50,269 nt of DNA from Bacteroidales bacterium (GTDB taxonomy: Bacteria > Bacteroidota > Bacteroidia > Bacteroidales > WCHB1-69): the NCBI GenBank assembly GCA_017535665.1, contig JAFXTS010000006.1, forward strand, positions 1 to 50,269, in the 5' to 3' direction. The translations under genes were made by a program, and so were the position numbers. Shown piece by piece: positions 1-10,200 of the stretch. Every line of letters begins with the position of its first letter. Positions within the stretch are counted from its first letter, which is position 1. The notes under the pieces were generated by a model, which was not told the DNA's origin, did not search any database, and was given only the letters and a program-made list of their open reading frames with translations.

Positions 1-2794
1 GGGTGTAGCCCTCATAATGGAAGGTGTAGTAGTACACGCCGTCGGAGAGGCTCTCGGCGTTGAATCCGTCCTCGCCGTTGTAGAGCTGGCCGTCCTTGAT
101 GTAGGCCTGGTAGTTCTCCTTCTCATACACCTTCTTGCCCCATCGGTTGTAGATGCTGAGCTTGTTGGGGAGGATGGGGTTCATGTTCACGATGGCGAAC
201 ACGTCGTTGATGCCGTCACCGTTGGGCGTCATCACGTTGGGGAACTCGAGGTCGGCCTCGATATAGACGGTGTGGGAGACGGTGCTGGCGCATCCCTGGT
301 CGGTCTCGACCGAGAGGGTGACCACGAACTCGCCCCATGTGTCGTAGGTGTGGAGGCCGTTGATGTCGTGGGTCTCGTCACCGCCGTCGCCGTAGTTCCA
401 TGTCCATGTCACCACGTCGTTGGCACCGAAGACGGAGACATCGGTGATGTTGATGAAGGCGATCTCGCCGCCCTCGCCGAGGTTGGTTCTCTCAGGGTTG
501 GAGAGGAAGTCGGAGATGGGCTGCGGATATACGGTGAGGTAGTTGGTCTGGATGATGGTGTCGGCGCAGCCGTCCTGGGTGTGTACGATGAGCAGCACGC
601 TGTAGATGCCGCCGTTCTGCACGGAGAAGGTGGGGTTTGCGCTGTTGGAGGTGAGCACGACCTCGTTGCCCTCGTCGATGATGGCCCAGTAGTAGTCGAG
701 GGTGACCTCTGGGTGGTCCTCACCGTCGGTGTAGGTGGTGAGGTCGGTGAAGGTGGTGTTGAGGGGCGCGCAGCTCTCCACGCTGCTGGCGCTGAAGTTG
801 GCGATGGGCTGCGGGTTGAAGATGACCTGCGCCGAGTCGCTGTAGGTGCAGACCAGTGAATGGTCGTTGTTGTAGGTGTTGATGGTGAGGGAGTAGCTGC
901 CGGCCGTGGTGGTGTTGATGGCGGGGGTTGACTCGCCATTGTTCCAGATGTACTCGTCAAGTCCGGGGGTGCCCACATAGTTGAACTGCGGGTCGAGGGT
1001 GGCGATCTCACCCACGCAGATGTTCTGGTCGGTGAGTTGGAAATCGGGCTGCTGCACGATTTTCAAAGGCATGTTGTGGTCGTAAGTGCAGCCGAACTCA
1101 TCCACGATGGTGAAGACGTAGTTGTAGTCGCCGGGCTGGTCGGTGATGATGGCGGCGGTGGAGTCGGAGGTGGGCTGGATGTTGCCGCCCGACCAGTTGA
1201 TGCCGGTGATGTCAACATTGTAAGTCCAGTCCTGCGGCATCAGCGTGGGGTCGAGGGTGAGCTCCCAGCTGAAGATGTAGCCGTTGTCGGATCCCCACGT
1301 GTCGCACACCTGGATCTGCCACAGACCGTTGAGCGGACATCCGATGAGGTTGCTGAACGACTGGTAGGGGGTGTAGTATTTTATACCCTGCTGGAAGCCG
1401 GGCTGTCCTGGATAGCCGCGAGCCACCGTTGAGGAGTCAACTGTCGAAGAAACCATGTTGCCGATATTGTTGCTGTTGTAACAGTAGCCATTGAGCTGTG
1501 CGTAGGTGGAATTCTCGCTCCAGCAGTAGTTCCAGCCCGTGCCGGGGGTGTTGTCGGAGGCGTTACAGTAGCTTCCGTCAGGTTCGTAGTAAAGTCCAAA
1601 ATAATATCCATTGTTGCCATTATGGTCGGGCATCAACAGCACGCTGCGGTTGTTGGGACAGATGAGCGAAATGTTGATGTCACCGATAAAGGAGTGCTCA
1701 ATGTTCAGACGAACGCCCAAGATGTCGGAAGCCTGTGAGATGGTGGCTGCCGGCGGGAACGAGGTGAAGTTCACCGAGGAACTGTAGCACTGGGTGGTAC
1801 AATAGGGTCCGTCGGGGATGAACACCATGGAATCGACCGCAAGGCTCGACTCCTGTGTGCTACCTACAGGCTCTACGATAATGGTAGCCGCACTGTCCAT
1901 ACTCACCAACAGCGGCACCTCAGTGCCCTGGCACACGTCATCGAGCAGGTCGGCATGTACGAACGGGTCGCGGGAGCCTCTCACACGGATGGCCACCGGA
2001 GTCTGACCGTAGCAGGTGTTGCCGTTGTGCGTCTCACGTACCGAAAGGGTCAGATCGTAGCCCTGTCCGGGGTTGAACACGTAGTCGAAGTCGGTCTGCC
2101 CGTATCCGCTGGTGCCGAAACTCCAGTCGAAGTAGGTCGTGGTGGGATCCTGATGGTAGCTGAAGTCGTTGTCGGGATAGGTGACAGTAGCCGCTAAATG
2201 GATGGTGTCGCCGGGACAGAAGTCAATATAGTAGTACCCGTCGTTGAGTTCGGTGTCGAAGTGCGGGGTGGGCACGCTGTTGGCGAAGTCGATGTTGGCG
2301 TGGAGACGCTGGCAGGGCTCCTGGCAGGAGACGAGCAGGGCGAAGCCCTCACCGCCACTGGTGTTGTTCGATGACTTGAAGTGCAGTGTCAGTGCGCCGG
2401 TGGGGTTCTGGATGGTGGCGGAGGCCTCCTGGTCGCCCACCTGGATGACATTGCTCTCGTTCACCCACGGCACGGCCAACGAACCAATCATCAACGGAAT
2501 GGAGTCGTTGTTGGGGTCGGTGCCGTTATAAACAAACAAAGTGTCGGTTGCGGCCACACCAAAATTCACAAAGCGGATGGTGACAGCACCCGATGTGGGG
2601 TGGATGGTCAGCCAATAGTCCTCGCCGGGACCATAATTGCCGTTCTCACCGCCACTGTCATAGATGTAGGCGTTGCAGGTGGTGATGTCGGTGGTGGTGG
2701 TGCCGATACCGTTCACACCGAGCTGGTAGGTGGTCTGCGCATACGACAGTGCGCTGACCAGCACCATAACAATTAAAATGACGATTTTTTTCAT
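1..2794 (-). CDS. T9SS type B cargo, CUB/P-domain/PKD multidomain adhesin-like protein (3' end cut by window)
   Basis: The reading frame opens at the ATG at 2794 with a lysine-rich, hydrophobic signal peptide (MKKIVILIVMVL...SYAQ) and stays open to the window edge, giving about 931 codons. A CUB-like domain lies at about residues 20-155. It is followed by a PKD-like segment, then a region at about 330-505 resembling the proprotein-convertase P domain (ISLICPNNRS, WQIQVCDTWGS), then two PKD-like domains (WTWNYGDGGDE). From about residue 847 runs a gliding-motility-type C-terminal domain (FPNVMTPNGDGINDVF, IYNRWGKKVYE), the type B T9SS sorting signal. Only the last 10-20 residues appear to be missing. 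The product should be exported through Sec and T9SS to the cell surface or medium. No catalytic domain is visible, so adhesion or matrix function is an inference. It starts 60 bp downstream of pyrG on the same strand with no clear -7 box of its own. Confidence 0.85.
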   Translation of the reverse strand, partial: MKKIVILIVMVLVSALSYAQTTYQLGVNGIGTTTTDITTCNAYIYDSGGENGNYGPGEDYWLTIHPTSGAVTIRFVNFGVAATDTLFVYNGTDPNNDSIPLMIGSLAVPWVNESNVIQVGDQEASATIQNPTGALTLHFKSSNNTSGGEGFALLVSCQEPCQRLHANIDFANSVPTPHFDTELNDGYYYIDFCPGDTIHLAATVTYPDNDFSYHQDPTTTYFDWSFGTSGYGQTDFDYVFNPGQGYDLTLSVRETHNGNTCYGQTPVAIRVRGSRDPFVHADLLDDVCQGTEVPLLVSMDSAATIIVEPVGSTQESSLAVDSMVFIPDGPYCTTQCYSSSVNFTSFPPAATISQASDILGVRLNIEHSFIGDINISLICPNNRSVLLMPDHNGNNGYYFGLYYEPDGSYCNASDNTPGTGWNYCWSENSTYAQLNGYCYNSNNIGNMVSSTVDSSTVARGYPGQPGFQQGIKYYTPYQSFSNLIGCPLNGLWQIQVCDTWGSDNGYIFSWELTLDPTLMPQDWTYNVDITGINWSGGNIQPTSDSTAAIITDQPGDYNYVFTIVDEFGCTYDHNMPLKIVQQPDFQLTDQNICVGEIATLDPQFNYVGTPGLDEYIWNNGESTPAINTTTAGSYSLTINTYNNDHSLVCTYSDSAQVIFNPQPIANFSASSVESCAPLNTTFTDLTTYTDGEDHPEVTLDYYWAIIDEGNEVVLTSNSANPTFSVQNGGIYSVLLIVHTQDGCADTIIQTNYLTVYPQPISDFLSNPERTNLGEGGEIAFINITDVSVFGANDVVTWTWNYGDGGDETHDINGLHTYDTWGEFVVTLSVETDQGCASTVSHTVYIEADLEFPNVMTPNGDGINDVFAIVNMNPILPNKLSIYNRWGKKVYEKENYQAYIKDGQLYNGEDGFNAESLSDGVYYYTFHYEGYT

Positions 2795-2826
2795 ATTGAG
2801 ATCTTTTATGTATTATTGACGCAGTT

Positions 2827-2844
2827 TTGCAGAAAATGCTGCAA
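2827..2844 (-). other. Short hairpin between pyrG and the downstream cargo gene
   Basis: A perfect 6-bp inverted repeat (TTGCAG / CTGCAA) with a 6-nt loop lies in the 60-bp gap between pyrG and the secreted-protein gene. No T-run follows it on the minus strand, so it is not a convincing terminator. It could be an mRNA processing or leader structure. Confidence 0.3.
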
Positions 2845-2854
2845 CAAGGTGAAA

Positions 2855-4462
2855 TTATTTTTGTTGGTTTTGTAATGAAGCCTTTACGAAGTTATAGAAA
2901 AGCGGATGCGGTCGATTGGGGCGTGACTTGAACTCCGGATGGAACTGGCAGGCTACAAACCACGGGTGGTTGGGCAACTCCATCATCTCCACGATGCTGC
3001 CGTTGGGCGAGGTGCCGCAGATGCCCATGCCTTTTTTCTCCAATTCATCGCGGAAATCATTGTTCACCTCGTAGCGGTGGCGGTGACGTTCCATGATTTC
3101 CTCCGTGCCGTACGCCTCAAAGGCCTTGGTGCCTTTCTTGAGTTTGCAGGGATAACGGCCCAACCGCAGCGAGCCGCCCAAGATGCTGTATTCGTTCTGC
3201 CCGGGCAGGAAATCGATGACAGGATAGTGCGTGTTGGGATTGATCTCCTTACTGTTGGCATCCTCCATGTTGCACACGTGGCGGGCGAACTCGATGATGG
3301 CGATCTGCATGCCGAGACATAGACCGAGGTAGGGGATGTTGTTCTCCCTCGCGTAACGGGCCGCATTGATCATACCCTCGATACCGCGAGAGCCGAAACC
3401 GCCCGGAACAAGGATGCCGTCCACATCGTGCAGCAACAAACCGGCACTCTTCTCCGTAATCTCTTCAGAATCCAGCCATTTGATGTGCATCTTGGCATGG
3501 TTGAAAATGGCGGCATGTTTCAAGGCCTCCACCACACTCAGGTACGCATCCTGTAACTCGATGTATTTGCCCACCAGCGCAATGTGCACATCGTGGTCCA
3601 CCTTCTTGCTGCGCTGCACCATGTCCTGCCAGTCGGAGAGGTCTTTCTCCTTGCACTGCAAGTGCAAGCGCTTGATGACCTGCTCTGCCAGACCTTCCTC
3701 CTCCAATGCCAACGGAATCTCATACAGCGAGGGCATGTCCAAGTTTTCAATGATGTTCTCGTATTTCACGTTGCAGAACAGCGCGAGTTTCTCTTTGATC
3801 TCTTTCCCAATCGGACGATCGCAGCGGCATACCAAGATGTCGGGCTGGATGCCCAGTCCGAGGAGCTCTCTCACACTGTGCTGTACAGGTTTGGTTTTCA
3901 GTTCGTTGCTGGGGGTAATGCAGGGGATCAAGCCTACATGGATGTACATGCAGTTGGCTTGCCCCTCCTCCACGGCAAACTGGCGGATGGCCTCCAGGAA
4001 CGGAAGACTCTCGTAGTCGCCCACAGTGCCGCCAATCTCCACAATGGCCACATCAGCTTCGTTGGAGGTGGCGTTTAACCGAATTTTCTCCTTAATCATA
4101 TTGGTGATATGCGGAATCATCTGGATGGTGGACCCCGCATACACGCCGTTACGCTCGTTGTTGATGACGGTGTAATACACCTTTCCCGCCGTCACATTAC
4201 AATACTTGTTCAGACTTTCGTCAATGAAACGTTCGTAGTGGCCGATGTCCAAGTCGGTTTCCCCGCCATCTTCCGTCACATATACCTCTCCGTGTTGGTA
4301 GGGATTCATGGTGCCTGGATCCACATTCAGATACGGGTCCAACTTCTGCATCGTAATCTTTAATCCTCTGGATTTCAATAATCTGCCTAATGATGCAGCC
4401 GTGATACCTTTGCCCAAGCCCGACACTACACCGCCTACAACAAATACGTATTTTGTAGCCAT
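2855..4462 (-). CDS. pyrG: CTP synthase (glutamine-hydrolysing)
   Basis: The protein makes CTP from UTP, ATP and glutamine-derived ammonia, the last step of de novo pyrimidine nucleotide synthesis in the cytoplasm. At 535 residues it has the standard bacterial length. The N-terminal amidoligase domain has the P-loop-like [10 protein letters not shown] at residues 10-19 and the conserved [11 protein letters not shown] and [12 protein letters not shown] segments. The C-terminal class I glutaminase domain has its nucleophile in LGLCLGMQ (Cys382) and the His-Glu pair in CQFHPEF (His508, Glu510). All key residues are present. The ATG at 4462 is followed at once by the family-typical start [12 protein letters not shown] -7 box lies 24 bp upstream. 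The gene is divergent from the DUF1846 gene. Confidence 0.98.
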   Translation of the reverse strand: MATKYVFVVGGVVSGLGKGITAASLGRLLKSRGLKITMQKLDPYLNVDPGTMNPYQHGEVYVTEDGGETDLDIGHYERFIDESLNKYCNVTAGKVYYTVINNERNGVYAGSTIQMIPHITNMIKEKIRLNATSNEADVAIVEIGGTVGDYESLPFLEAIRQFAVEEGQANCMYIHVGLIPCITPSNELKTKPVQHSVRELLGLGIQPDILVCRCDRPIGKEIKEKLALFCNVKYENIIENLDMPSLYEIPLALEEEGLAEQVIKRLHLQCKEKDLSDWQDMVQRSKKVDHDVHIALVGKYIELQDAYLSVVEALKHAAIFNHAKMHIKWLDSEEITEKSAGLLLHDVDGILVPGGFGSRGIEGMINAARYARENNIPYLGLCLGMQIAIIEFARHVCNMEDANSKEINPNTHYPVIDFLPGQNEYSILGGSLRLGRYPCKLKKGTKAFEAYGTEEIMERHRHRYEVNNDFRDELEKKGMGICGTSPNGSIVEMMELPNHPWFVACQFHPEFKSRPNRPHPLFYNFVKASLQNQQK

Positions 4463-4485
4463 TCTACATATTTTAAAAACGGGTG

Positions 4486-4493
4486 CAAATTTA
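4486..4493 (-). promoter_or_regulatory. Bacteroidota -7 box for pyrG
   Basis: TAAATTTG on the minus strand matches the Bacteroidota -7 consensus TAnnTTTG, 24 bp before the pyrG ATG. The -33 element was not assigned. Confidence 0.6.
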
Positions 4494-4544
4494 CAATTTT
4501 TTCCTCATTTTCACAATTATCTTTTTTCGTTTCATTTTTTTTTG

Positions 4545-4644
4545 TAATTTCGCATCCCGATTGAAAATCGGCTCTTCTTTGATATTTATTTGAGAATGAA
4601 CCAGTTGTCAATTTATTTATTATTGACTTAAGCGTTTATTGCGT
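4545..4644 (+). promoter_or_regulatory. Promoter-like box and structured leader of the DUF1846 gene
   Basis: TAATTTCG at 4545-4552 is one base off the TAnnTTTG consensus. Two small hairpins follow before the start codon: CCGATT/AATCGG at 4557-4571 and GTCAAT/ATTGAC at 4607-4627. The second ends 17 nt before the ATG, where a Shine-Dalgarno sequence would sit in other phyla. No Shine-Dalgarno is seen. Confidence 0.4.
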
Positions 4645-6111
4645 ATGGAAAAAATTGGTTTTGACAATGAAAAGTATCTGAAAATCCAATCGGAGCACAT
4701 CAAACAGCGAATTTCACAGTTTGGCGACAAGTTGTATATGGAATTTGGCGGCAAATTGTATGACGACTACCATGCAAGTCGTGTTTTGCCTGGTTTTCAG
4801 CCTGATAGCAAGTTGCGTATGCTGATGCAACTGAAGGATGAAGCTGAAATCATCATCGCCATCAGTGCGGTCGATATCGAGAAGAGCAAGGTTAGGGGCG
4901 ACCTCGGCATCACTTACGACGAGGATGTGCTGCGCCTTCAGGATATTTTCACCCAGCGGGGACTTCTCTGTCAGTCGGTGGTCATCACCAAGTTCAACGG
5001 ACAGGCCAGCGCCAAGGCATACCGCGAACGCTTGGAACGTCTCGGACTCAAAGTGTATTATCTATACAACATTGTGGATTATCCCAATAATGTGAACCTT
5101 ATCGATTCGGAGGATGGCTTCGGGAAAAATGATTATGTGGTGACTTCGCGTCCGTTGGTGGTGGTAACCGCCCCCGGACCTGGTAGCGGCAAGATGGCCG
5201 TGTGCCTCAGTCAGTTATATCAGGAAAACAAGCACGGGGTGCGGGCCGGATATGCCAAGTTTGAAACCTTCCCCATCTGGAGCATCCCGCTCAAACATCC
5301 GGTGAATATGGCCTACGAGGCAGCCACCGCCGACCTCAACGATGTCAACATGATCGACCCCTTCCACCTGGAGGCATACGGTAAAACTGCGGTCAACTAC
5401 AATCGCGATATCGAAATTTTCCCCGTCTTAAATGCCATCTTTGAAGGTATTTATGGAGAAAATCCCTATAAGTCACCCACCGATATGGGAGTGAACATGG
5501 CCGGTTTTTGCATTTGCGATGATGAGGTGTGCTGTGAGGCCTCCCGTGCCGAGATTATCCGGCGCTACTTCACCACCCTTTGCAACATGCTTGACGGGAA
5601 ATCTTCTGAAAGTGAGGTAAGTAAGATCTCCCTGTTGATGAAGATGGCCAAAATCGAGCCTGAAGATCGCCGTGTGGTCGTGGCCGCTCGTCTCAAAAAG
5701 GAGCAGTCAGGAGCAAGTTCATCGGCCATCGAGTTGCGCGATGGCACGATTATCACCGCCAAAACCAGTACGCTCCTCGGCCCCAGCGCCGCTCTGCTGC
5801 TGAATGCCACCAAGCATTTGGCCCATATCGACCATGATGTCAAGCTGATTCCGCAGGAGATGATCGAGCCTATCCAGAGGATGAAAGTATCGCTGCTGCG
5901 TGGCAACAACCCGCGTCTGCACACCGATGAGGTACTTGTCGCCCTCTCCATGTTGAGCCTCAACGACGAAAATTGCCGCAAAGCCCTCGCCACTTTACCG
6001 CAACTGAATGGCTGCCAGGTGCATAGTACGACGATGTTGAGCGAGGTGGACCAAAAGATTTTCAAGAAGTTAGGGATTGGCCTCACCTGTGAACCGGTCC
6101 GGAAAAAATAA
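4645..6111 (+). CDS. DUF1846 (UPF0371) family protein
   Basis: The protein has 488 residues from the ATG at 4645. An in-frame TTG two codons upstream is possible but unlikely. It closely matches the DUF1846/UPF0371 family, whose structures are known but whose reaction, to my knowledge, is not established. Characteristic segments are the N-terminal IGFDNEKYLKIQSEHIKQRI and a central glycine-rich VVVTAPGPGSGKMAVCLSQL (residues about 174-193) that resembles a nucleotide-binding loop. The segment AGYAKFETFPIWSIPLKHPV follows. The length is normal for the family. There is no signal peptide or membrane helix, so it should be cytoplasmic. It is a single-gene unit between pyrG (divergent) and the sigma-factor gene. 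No function can be assigned from the sequence. Confidence 0.9.
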   Translation: MEKIGFDNEKYLKIQSEHIKQRISQFGDKLYMEFGGKLYDDYHASRVLPGFQPDSKLRMLMQLKDEAEIIIAISAVDIEKSKVRGDLGITYDEDVLRLQDIFTQRGLLCQSVVITKFNGQASAKAYRERLERLGLKVYYLYNIVDYPNNVNLIDSEDGFGKNDYVVTSRPLVVVTAPGPGSGKMAVCLSQLYQENKHGVRAGYAKFETFPIWSIPLKHPVNMAYEAATADLNDVNMIDPFHLEAYGKTAVNYNRDIEIFPVLNAIFEGIYGENPYKSPTDMGVNMAGFCICDDEVCCEASRAEIIRRYFTTLCNMLDGKSSESEVSKISLLMKMAKIEPEDRRVVVAARLKKEQSGASSSAIELRDGTIITAKTSTLLGPSAALLLNATKHLAHIDHDVKLIPQEMIEPIQRMKVSLLRGNNPRLHTDEVLVALSMLSLNDENCRKALATLPQLNGCQVHSTTMLSEVDQKIFKKLGIGLTCEPVRKK

Positions 6112-6195
6112 AATAAGGTGGTTTCTTCATTTTAATCGCATAGCAGATTTTTTGAAAAATTTTTTCAAAAATGTATTGCCATTTAAAAATTGTTG

Positions 6196-6203
6196 TATTT
6201 TTG
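6196..6203 (+). promoter_or_regulatory. Bacteroidota -7 box for the ECF sigma gene
   Basis: TATTTTTG fits TAnnTTTG and lies 104 bp upstream of the sigma-factor ATG, giving a leader of about 95-100 nt. Just before the ATG the leader carries AGAAAGGAG (about 6293-6301), an unusually strong Shine-Dalgarno for this phylum. Confidence 0.55.
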
Positions 6204-6307
6204 CAGTTCCAAACATTACCAAATTCATAACAATAAAACATAGGAGGGACGCTATCGAGTAAACATTCTATCTTTTTGATTATTAACCTAATAGAAAGGA
6301 GTGCCTT

Positions 6308-6886
6308 ATGAAAAAGATAGCGTTATCTGACAATGAGCTTGTTACTCTTTATGTCAATGGTGATGAATCCGCACTTAAAACTTTGATCCAACGCCACGAG
6401 AAGAGGGTCTTCTCTTATATTCTTCTTTCGGTCAAAAACCGTGAGCTGGCTGAGGATATTTTCCAAGACACTTTCATTAAGGTAATCAACACTTTACGTT
6501 CTGGCAACTACCATGAGGAAGGCAAGTTCGTACAGTGGGTGATGCGCATCGCCAACAACCTGAAAATCGACTATTTCCGCAAGATGCAGCGGATGCCCGC
6601 CTTCGAGACCAACGGCGAGTTTGATATTTTCGACATTATATATGGAAGTGACCCTTCTATCGAACAGAAGATGATTACCGAACAGCTCTATGCTGAGATT
6701 GCCGAGATGGTGAAACTTCTGCCCGCCGAACAGCGTGAAGTGCTCGAAATGCGTATCTATCAGGATATCAGTTTTAAAGATATTGCTGAAATGACCGATG
6801 TCAGCATCAACACGGCCCTCGGACGTATGCGTTACGCCCTGATTAACCTCCGCAAGATTCTCAAAGAGAAAAACGTGCTGGTATAG
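6308..6886 (+). CDS. RNA polymerase sigma-70 factor, ECF subfamily
   Basis: This 192-residue cytoplasmic protein has the two-domain layout of ECF sigma factors. Region 2 is at about residues 20-95, with the core-binding motif AEDIFQDTFIKV and a following QWVMRIANNLKIDYFRK segment for -10 recognition. Region 4 is at about 133-183, with LPAEQREVLEMR and the helix-turn-helix FKDIAEMTDVSINTALGRMR. No anti-sigma factor is adjacent; the next ORF encodes a 46-residue basic peptide. Stand-alone ECF factors of this type are common in Bacteroidota, where some are general stress or growth regulators. Its regulon cannot be told from the sequence. The start is supported by a clear AAAGGAG 7 nt upstream. 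Confidence 0.93.
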   Translation: MKKIALSDNELVTLYVNGDESALKTLIQRHEKRVFSYILLSVKNRELAEDIFQDTFIKVINTLRSGNYHEEGKFVQWVMRIANNLKIDYFRKMQRMPAFETNGEFDIFDIIYGSDPSIEQKMITEQLYAEIAEMVKLLPAEQREVLEMRIYQDISFKDIAEMTDVSINTALGRMRYALINLRKILKEKNVLV

Positions 6887-6986
6887 TCATCCCTTCTCTT
6901 TCAACTTTTTCTTCGTTCCTGTGCAATAATTGCGCATCGGTTGCGTTATGATATTGTAAATCGATTGTCAACCAAGCATTTTGCCT

Positions 6987-7127
6987 ATGGAACAAAATTC
7001 TACCCCTTTGAAAAAAAGAAAAAGCGTGCGTCGTTTATCCCCCAGAAAATTCATCATTGACAACCTTTTGAACTATTCCCGTTCCTTGTCTGTCATCGGT
7101 GGTTCTATGATTTTATTAAACAATTAG
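6987..7127 (+). CDS. 46-residue basic peptide downstream of the sigma factor
   Basis: A short ORF starts 100 bp after the sigma-factor stop, on the same strand, and ends before a strong terminator. The peptide opens MEQNSTPLKKRKSVRRLS and continues with FIIDNLLNYSRSLSVI. It is basic at the N-terminus with an amphipathic middle. From memory, Bacteroidota genomes often have small proteins with an 'I.NILNYSKSL'-like core next to ECF sigma genes, so I think it is real, but this is recollection and not a search. No membrane helix or signal peptide is seen. The function is unknown; a cofactor or modulator of the neighbouring sigma factor is only a guess. There is no other gene in the 321 bp between the sigma gene and the next CDS. 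Confidence 0.5.
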   Translation: MEQNSTPLKKRKSVRRLSPRKFIIDNLLNYSRSLSVIGGSMILLNN

Positions 7128-7154
7128 CGACACTTCTGCACGCCGAAGAAAAAC

Positions 7155-7188
7155 AAGAGGCCGATATGCTGATGCATGTCGGCCTCTT
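7155..7188. terminator. Bidirectional terminator between convergent genes
   Basis: The stem AAGAGGCCGA / TCGGCCTCTT is extended by ATGC/GCAT around a TGAT loop, giving about 15 bp with one wobble. T-rich sequence lies on the 3' side in both directions. It separates the sigma-factor unit from the oppositely oriented large cargo gene. Confidence 0.85.
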
Positions 7189-7207
7189 CGTTGTTATATA
7201 TTTCCCG

Positions 7208-10200
7208 TTACAGTACGGTAATGGTTCCGGTATATTGGTAGTTGCCGCCGCCGAACACCGACACTTTCAATCGGTAAGAGAAGACGTTGTTGGTGGCAAT
7301 CTTCCCATTCACCGTGCCGTCCCAGCGGAAGTGCGGGTCGGTGGAGTGATACACCATCATGCCCCAGCGGTCGTAAATCCAAATCTCGCAAGTCTCCAAC
7401 TGTTCGGCGATGCCGTCAGGAATGTGGAACTCGTCGTTCTCTCCCGTGGAGATGGAGGGGGTAATGGCATTGGGCAGATACATGTAGAAGGGACAGGGAT
7501 GGATATCTACACGGGCGAAGGCCTCGCACTGTGCCGTGTGTGCCGTTACCACGTAGGTGCCCGCACGGTGCACCACAATCTGCGGAGTGGTTTCACCAGT
7601 GTTCCAATGGATGTACTGCAACTCGGTGGTCACCTCCAACACGGCGGTAAGATCCTCGCAGAAGTCTTCGGTGAGGTTGGTGAGCACCAGGTCGGTGTTG
7701 ACCACTTCCAAGTTCTTGGTTACCACGCTGTCGCAGCCGTGTGCGCTACTGAACTGCTGGGTGTAAGTGCCGGATTCCGGGTACACGATGCCGTTCCACA
7801 CCATGCTGTCGCAGGCCACCACGTCGAAGGTCTGGTCATACACGGGATGTACGGTCAGCAGCAGGGTGACGGTGCTGTCGCACCCCTGCGCTGTCTGCAG
7901 TAGCTGTACCCGCTGTACCACTCCTACCTCAGCGGTGCTGTCGGCCGATACGGTAAAGCCGTAACCGCTATAGGGTTCGTGCTGGCAGGTCTCGCCATTG
8001 ACGGTGACGAACTGTGCTGGAATGGTGTAAACGGTCAGCGTGACGATACTGTCGCTGCCGCCGGCCGCTTGGAATACAAGGTCGAAGCTGCCAGCGGTGT
8101 TGAAGGTATGCCCCTGCCAAGTGAGGGGGAGTTCGTTCTCGCATATAGTGGTATCAACTCCAGTGTGGATGTTGGGAATGACATACAGCGTCATGGTCAC
8201 CACACTGTCGCAGCCGTTCGAGGCGGTTAGCGTGGCGGTCTGCGTGCCGGCCTCGGTGAAGGTCACGCCGTTCCAAGTGTAGGGGAGAGCGTTCTCCACG
8301 ATGGTCTGCGCATCGGTGCCGGTACTGTTGGGCAGTACCGTCAGGTGCAGCGTCACGATGCTGTCGCAGCCCCATGCGTTCTGGAGCTGGGCAGTCTGTT
8401 CCAACACTCCGGGAGTTTGGGTTTCTGTTGCACTGAAACTGAAGCCGTTGACATTGTACGCATGGCCTTGGCACACCTCATCGTACACATCCGAGGAGGT
8501 GGGGTCGTGCAAGGTGACGCAGACAGGCGCTGTATAAACTGTGCCGCAGGCATCGCTGATGTAGGCGACTCGGTAGCAGGTGTTGGTGGTGAGCGCCCCC
8601 GCCGTATAGGTGGTGGAGGTGGCTCCTGAAATATTTGTAAAGTTCTGATTGTCGGTGGATTGTTGCCATTGATAGTGGCCTTGGTCGCCGCCGGTGCAGC
8701 CCGTTACAGTAAAGGGAGATGGCGCTGTGCCGCGGCAGATGTCTTGCGCACTGCTGACCGTTCCGGCCACCATCGGGTCGGTGAGGTTGTTGAGGGTGAT
8801 GGTTTGGGTGATGTGGCAACCGTTGGCATCGGTGGCGGTCACGGTGTAGGTGCCGGCCATCAGCGGTGAGGCGCTGGCACCGTGGAACGAGCTGGTGGGG
8901 AATCCGTTGTTGGAACTCCACGAGTAGGTGTAGGGCGTCTGTCCCCCGCTGACGGTCACCGCGGCCAAGCCAGTGGTGTCGCCATAGCAGAGAATGTGCT
9001 GCGTGTTGGCTATGCCGATGTTCATCGGGTTGTCGGCATTGACAACGACGGTGGTGGTGCTGCTGTTGCCGCATTCATCGGTGAAGGTGATGGTGACGGT
9101 GGTGGCAGTGGTGATGACCGAGCCCGCGGCCGGACTTTGAGTAATGGTGATGTTGGGATTGCTGGTGTAGTTGTCGGTGACGTAAGGTCTGAAAAGTGAG
9201 GTGAGGTCGGGGACGGTGAACACGCAGTTGTTGTTATTGGCATCTTGTGGACCGACATTGCCGCTGTATGCGGGTGGTTCGAGGTCGAGGGTCACGGTGA
9301 CGCTGCCGACAGAGCTGCAGCCGTTGCCGTAGCTTACGGTGACGCTGTAGGTGGTGGGACTCTGGTTGGGACGTGCGATGAATGAGGAGGTGGTGGCTCC
9401 AGTATTCCAGTGATAGCCAGTGGCATTGGGCGCATTCACGCTGATGGTGGTGGGCGCATTGGGGCAGAGGAAGTCGGGCGAGGCGGTCACTGTGATGGGG
9501 TCGGCGTTGTTGTTCATGGTGACGTGGCAGTAGTTCAAGATGTCGAACTCATCACCGTTGCAGGCATGGTACTGAAGTCGGGCGGTGTAGTAGGTGGTGC
9601 CTACAGGGGTGATGGTGATGACATCACCGGTGCCCACCACGGGACCGTTGGTGCCTTGTCCTTCATACCATGTGACGGTATAAACGGGGTCTCCGCCATT
9701 AGGAATGAAGCGCCATGCCTCGTTGTGGGCCGTCCATGCACCTGTGTTGCGGCCGGGCGGCACAGTGGCCGCACTTCCCGTGCTGTTCTGGATGCCGATG
9801 ACACCATTGCCATCGTTCCAGTCGAGGCAGGTGGGAGCATCGCGCAGGTAGATGTCGATGATATTGGTGCCTTCGTAAAGGACGATCTGTGAAGAAAAGG
9901 TGCGCACATCATAGCATGAGAAAAGTGCTATATTGTTGAAACTCAATACGTATGAGCGGCATGGGTAGCTGCCGAGCACGCCTTGGTAAATGCCATCTCC
10001 TGTGTAATAGTTGGGGTAGATGTCGCGGTAGCAGGCGAAGATGGTGTTGGTGAAAAGATTGGAGTTGGGCAGCGATTCAGAATAGCTCCATGCGCAGCTG
10101 CCGCCTGCCACGCTGGTGTTGAAGGTGGCAACGGAGTTGGCCCCGGGTACGATTTGGTTGTAGGTATTGCCATAGTAGCAGAATCCGAAGGGCAGGGTGA

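Noticed and set aside
17..859. 280-codon + strand frame rich in Val, Gly and Asp
   Set aside because: It is antisense to the T9SS cargo gene at 1-2794, which has a signal peptide, PKD domains and a sorting domain.
6112..6307. Small coding gene in the AT-rich gap before the sigma factor
   Set aside because: The only open frame overlaps the DUF1846 stop and covers the promoter and leader; composition is that of intergenic DNA.
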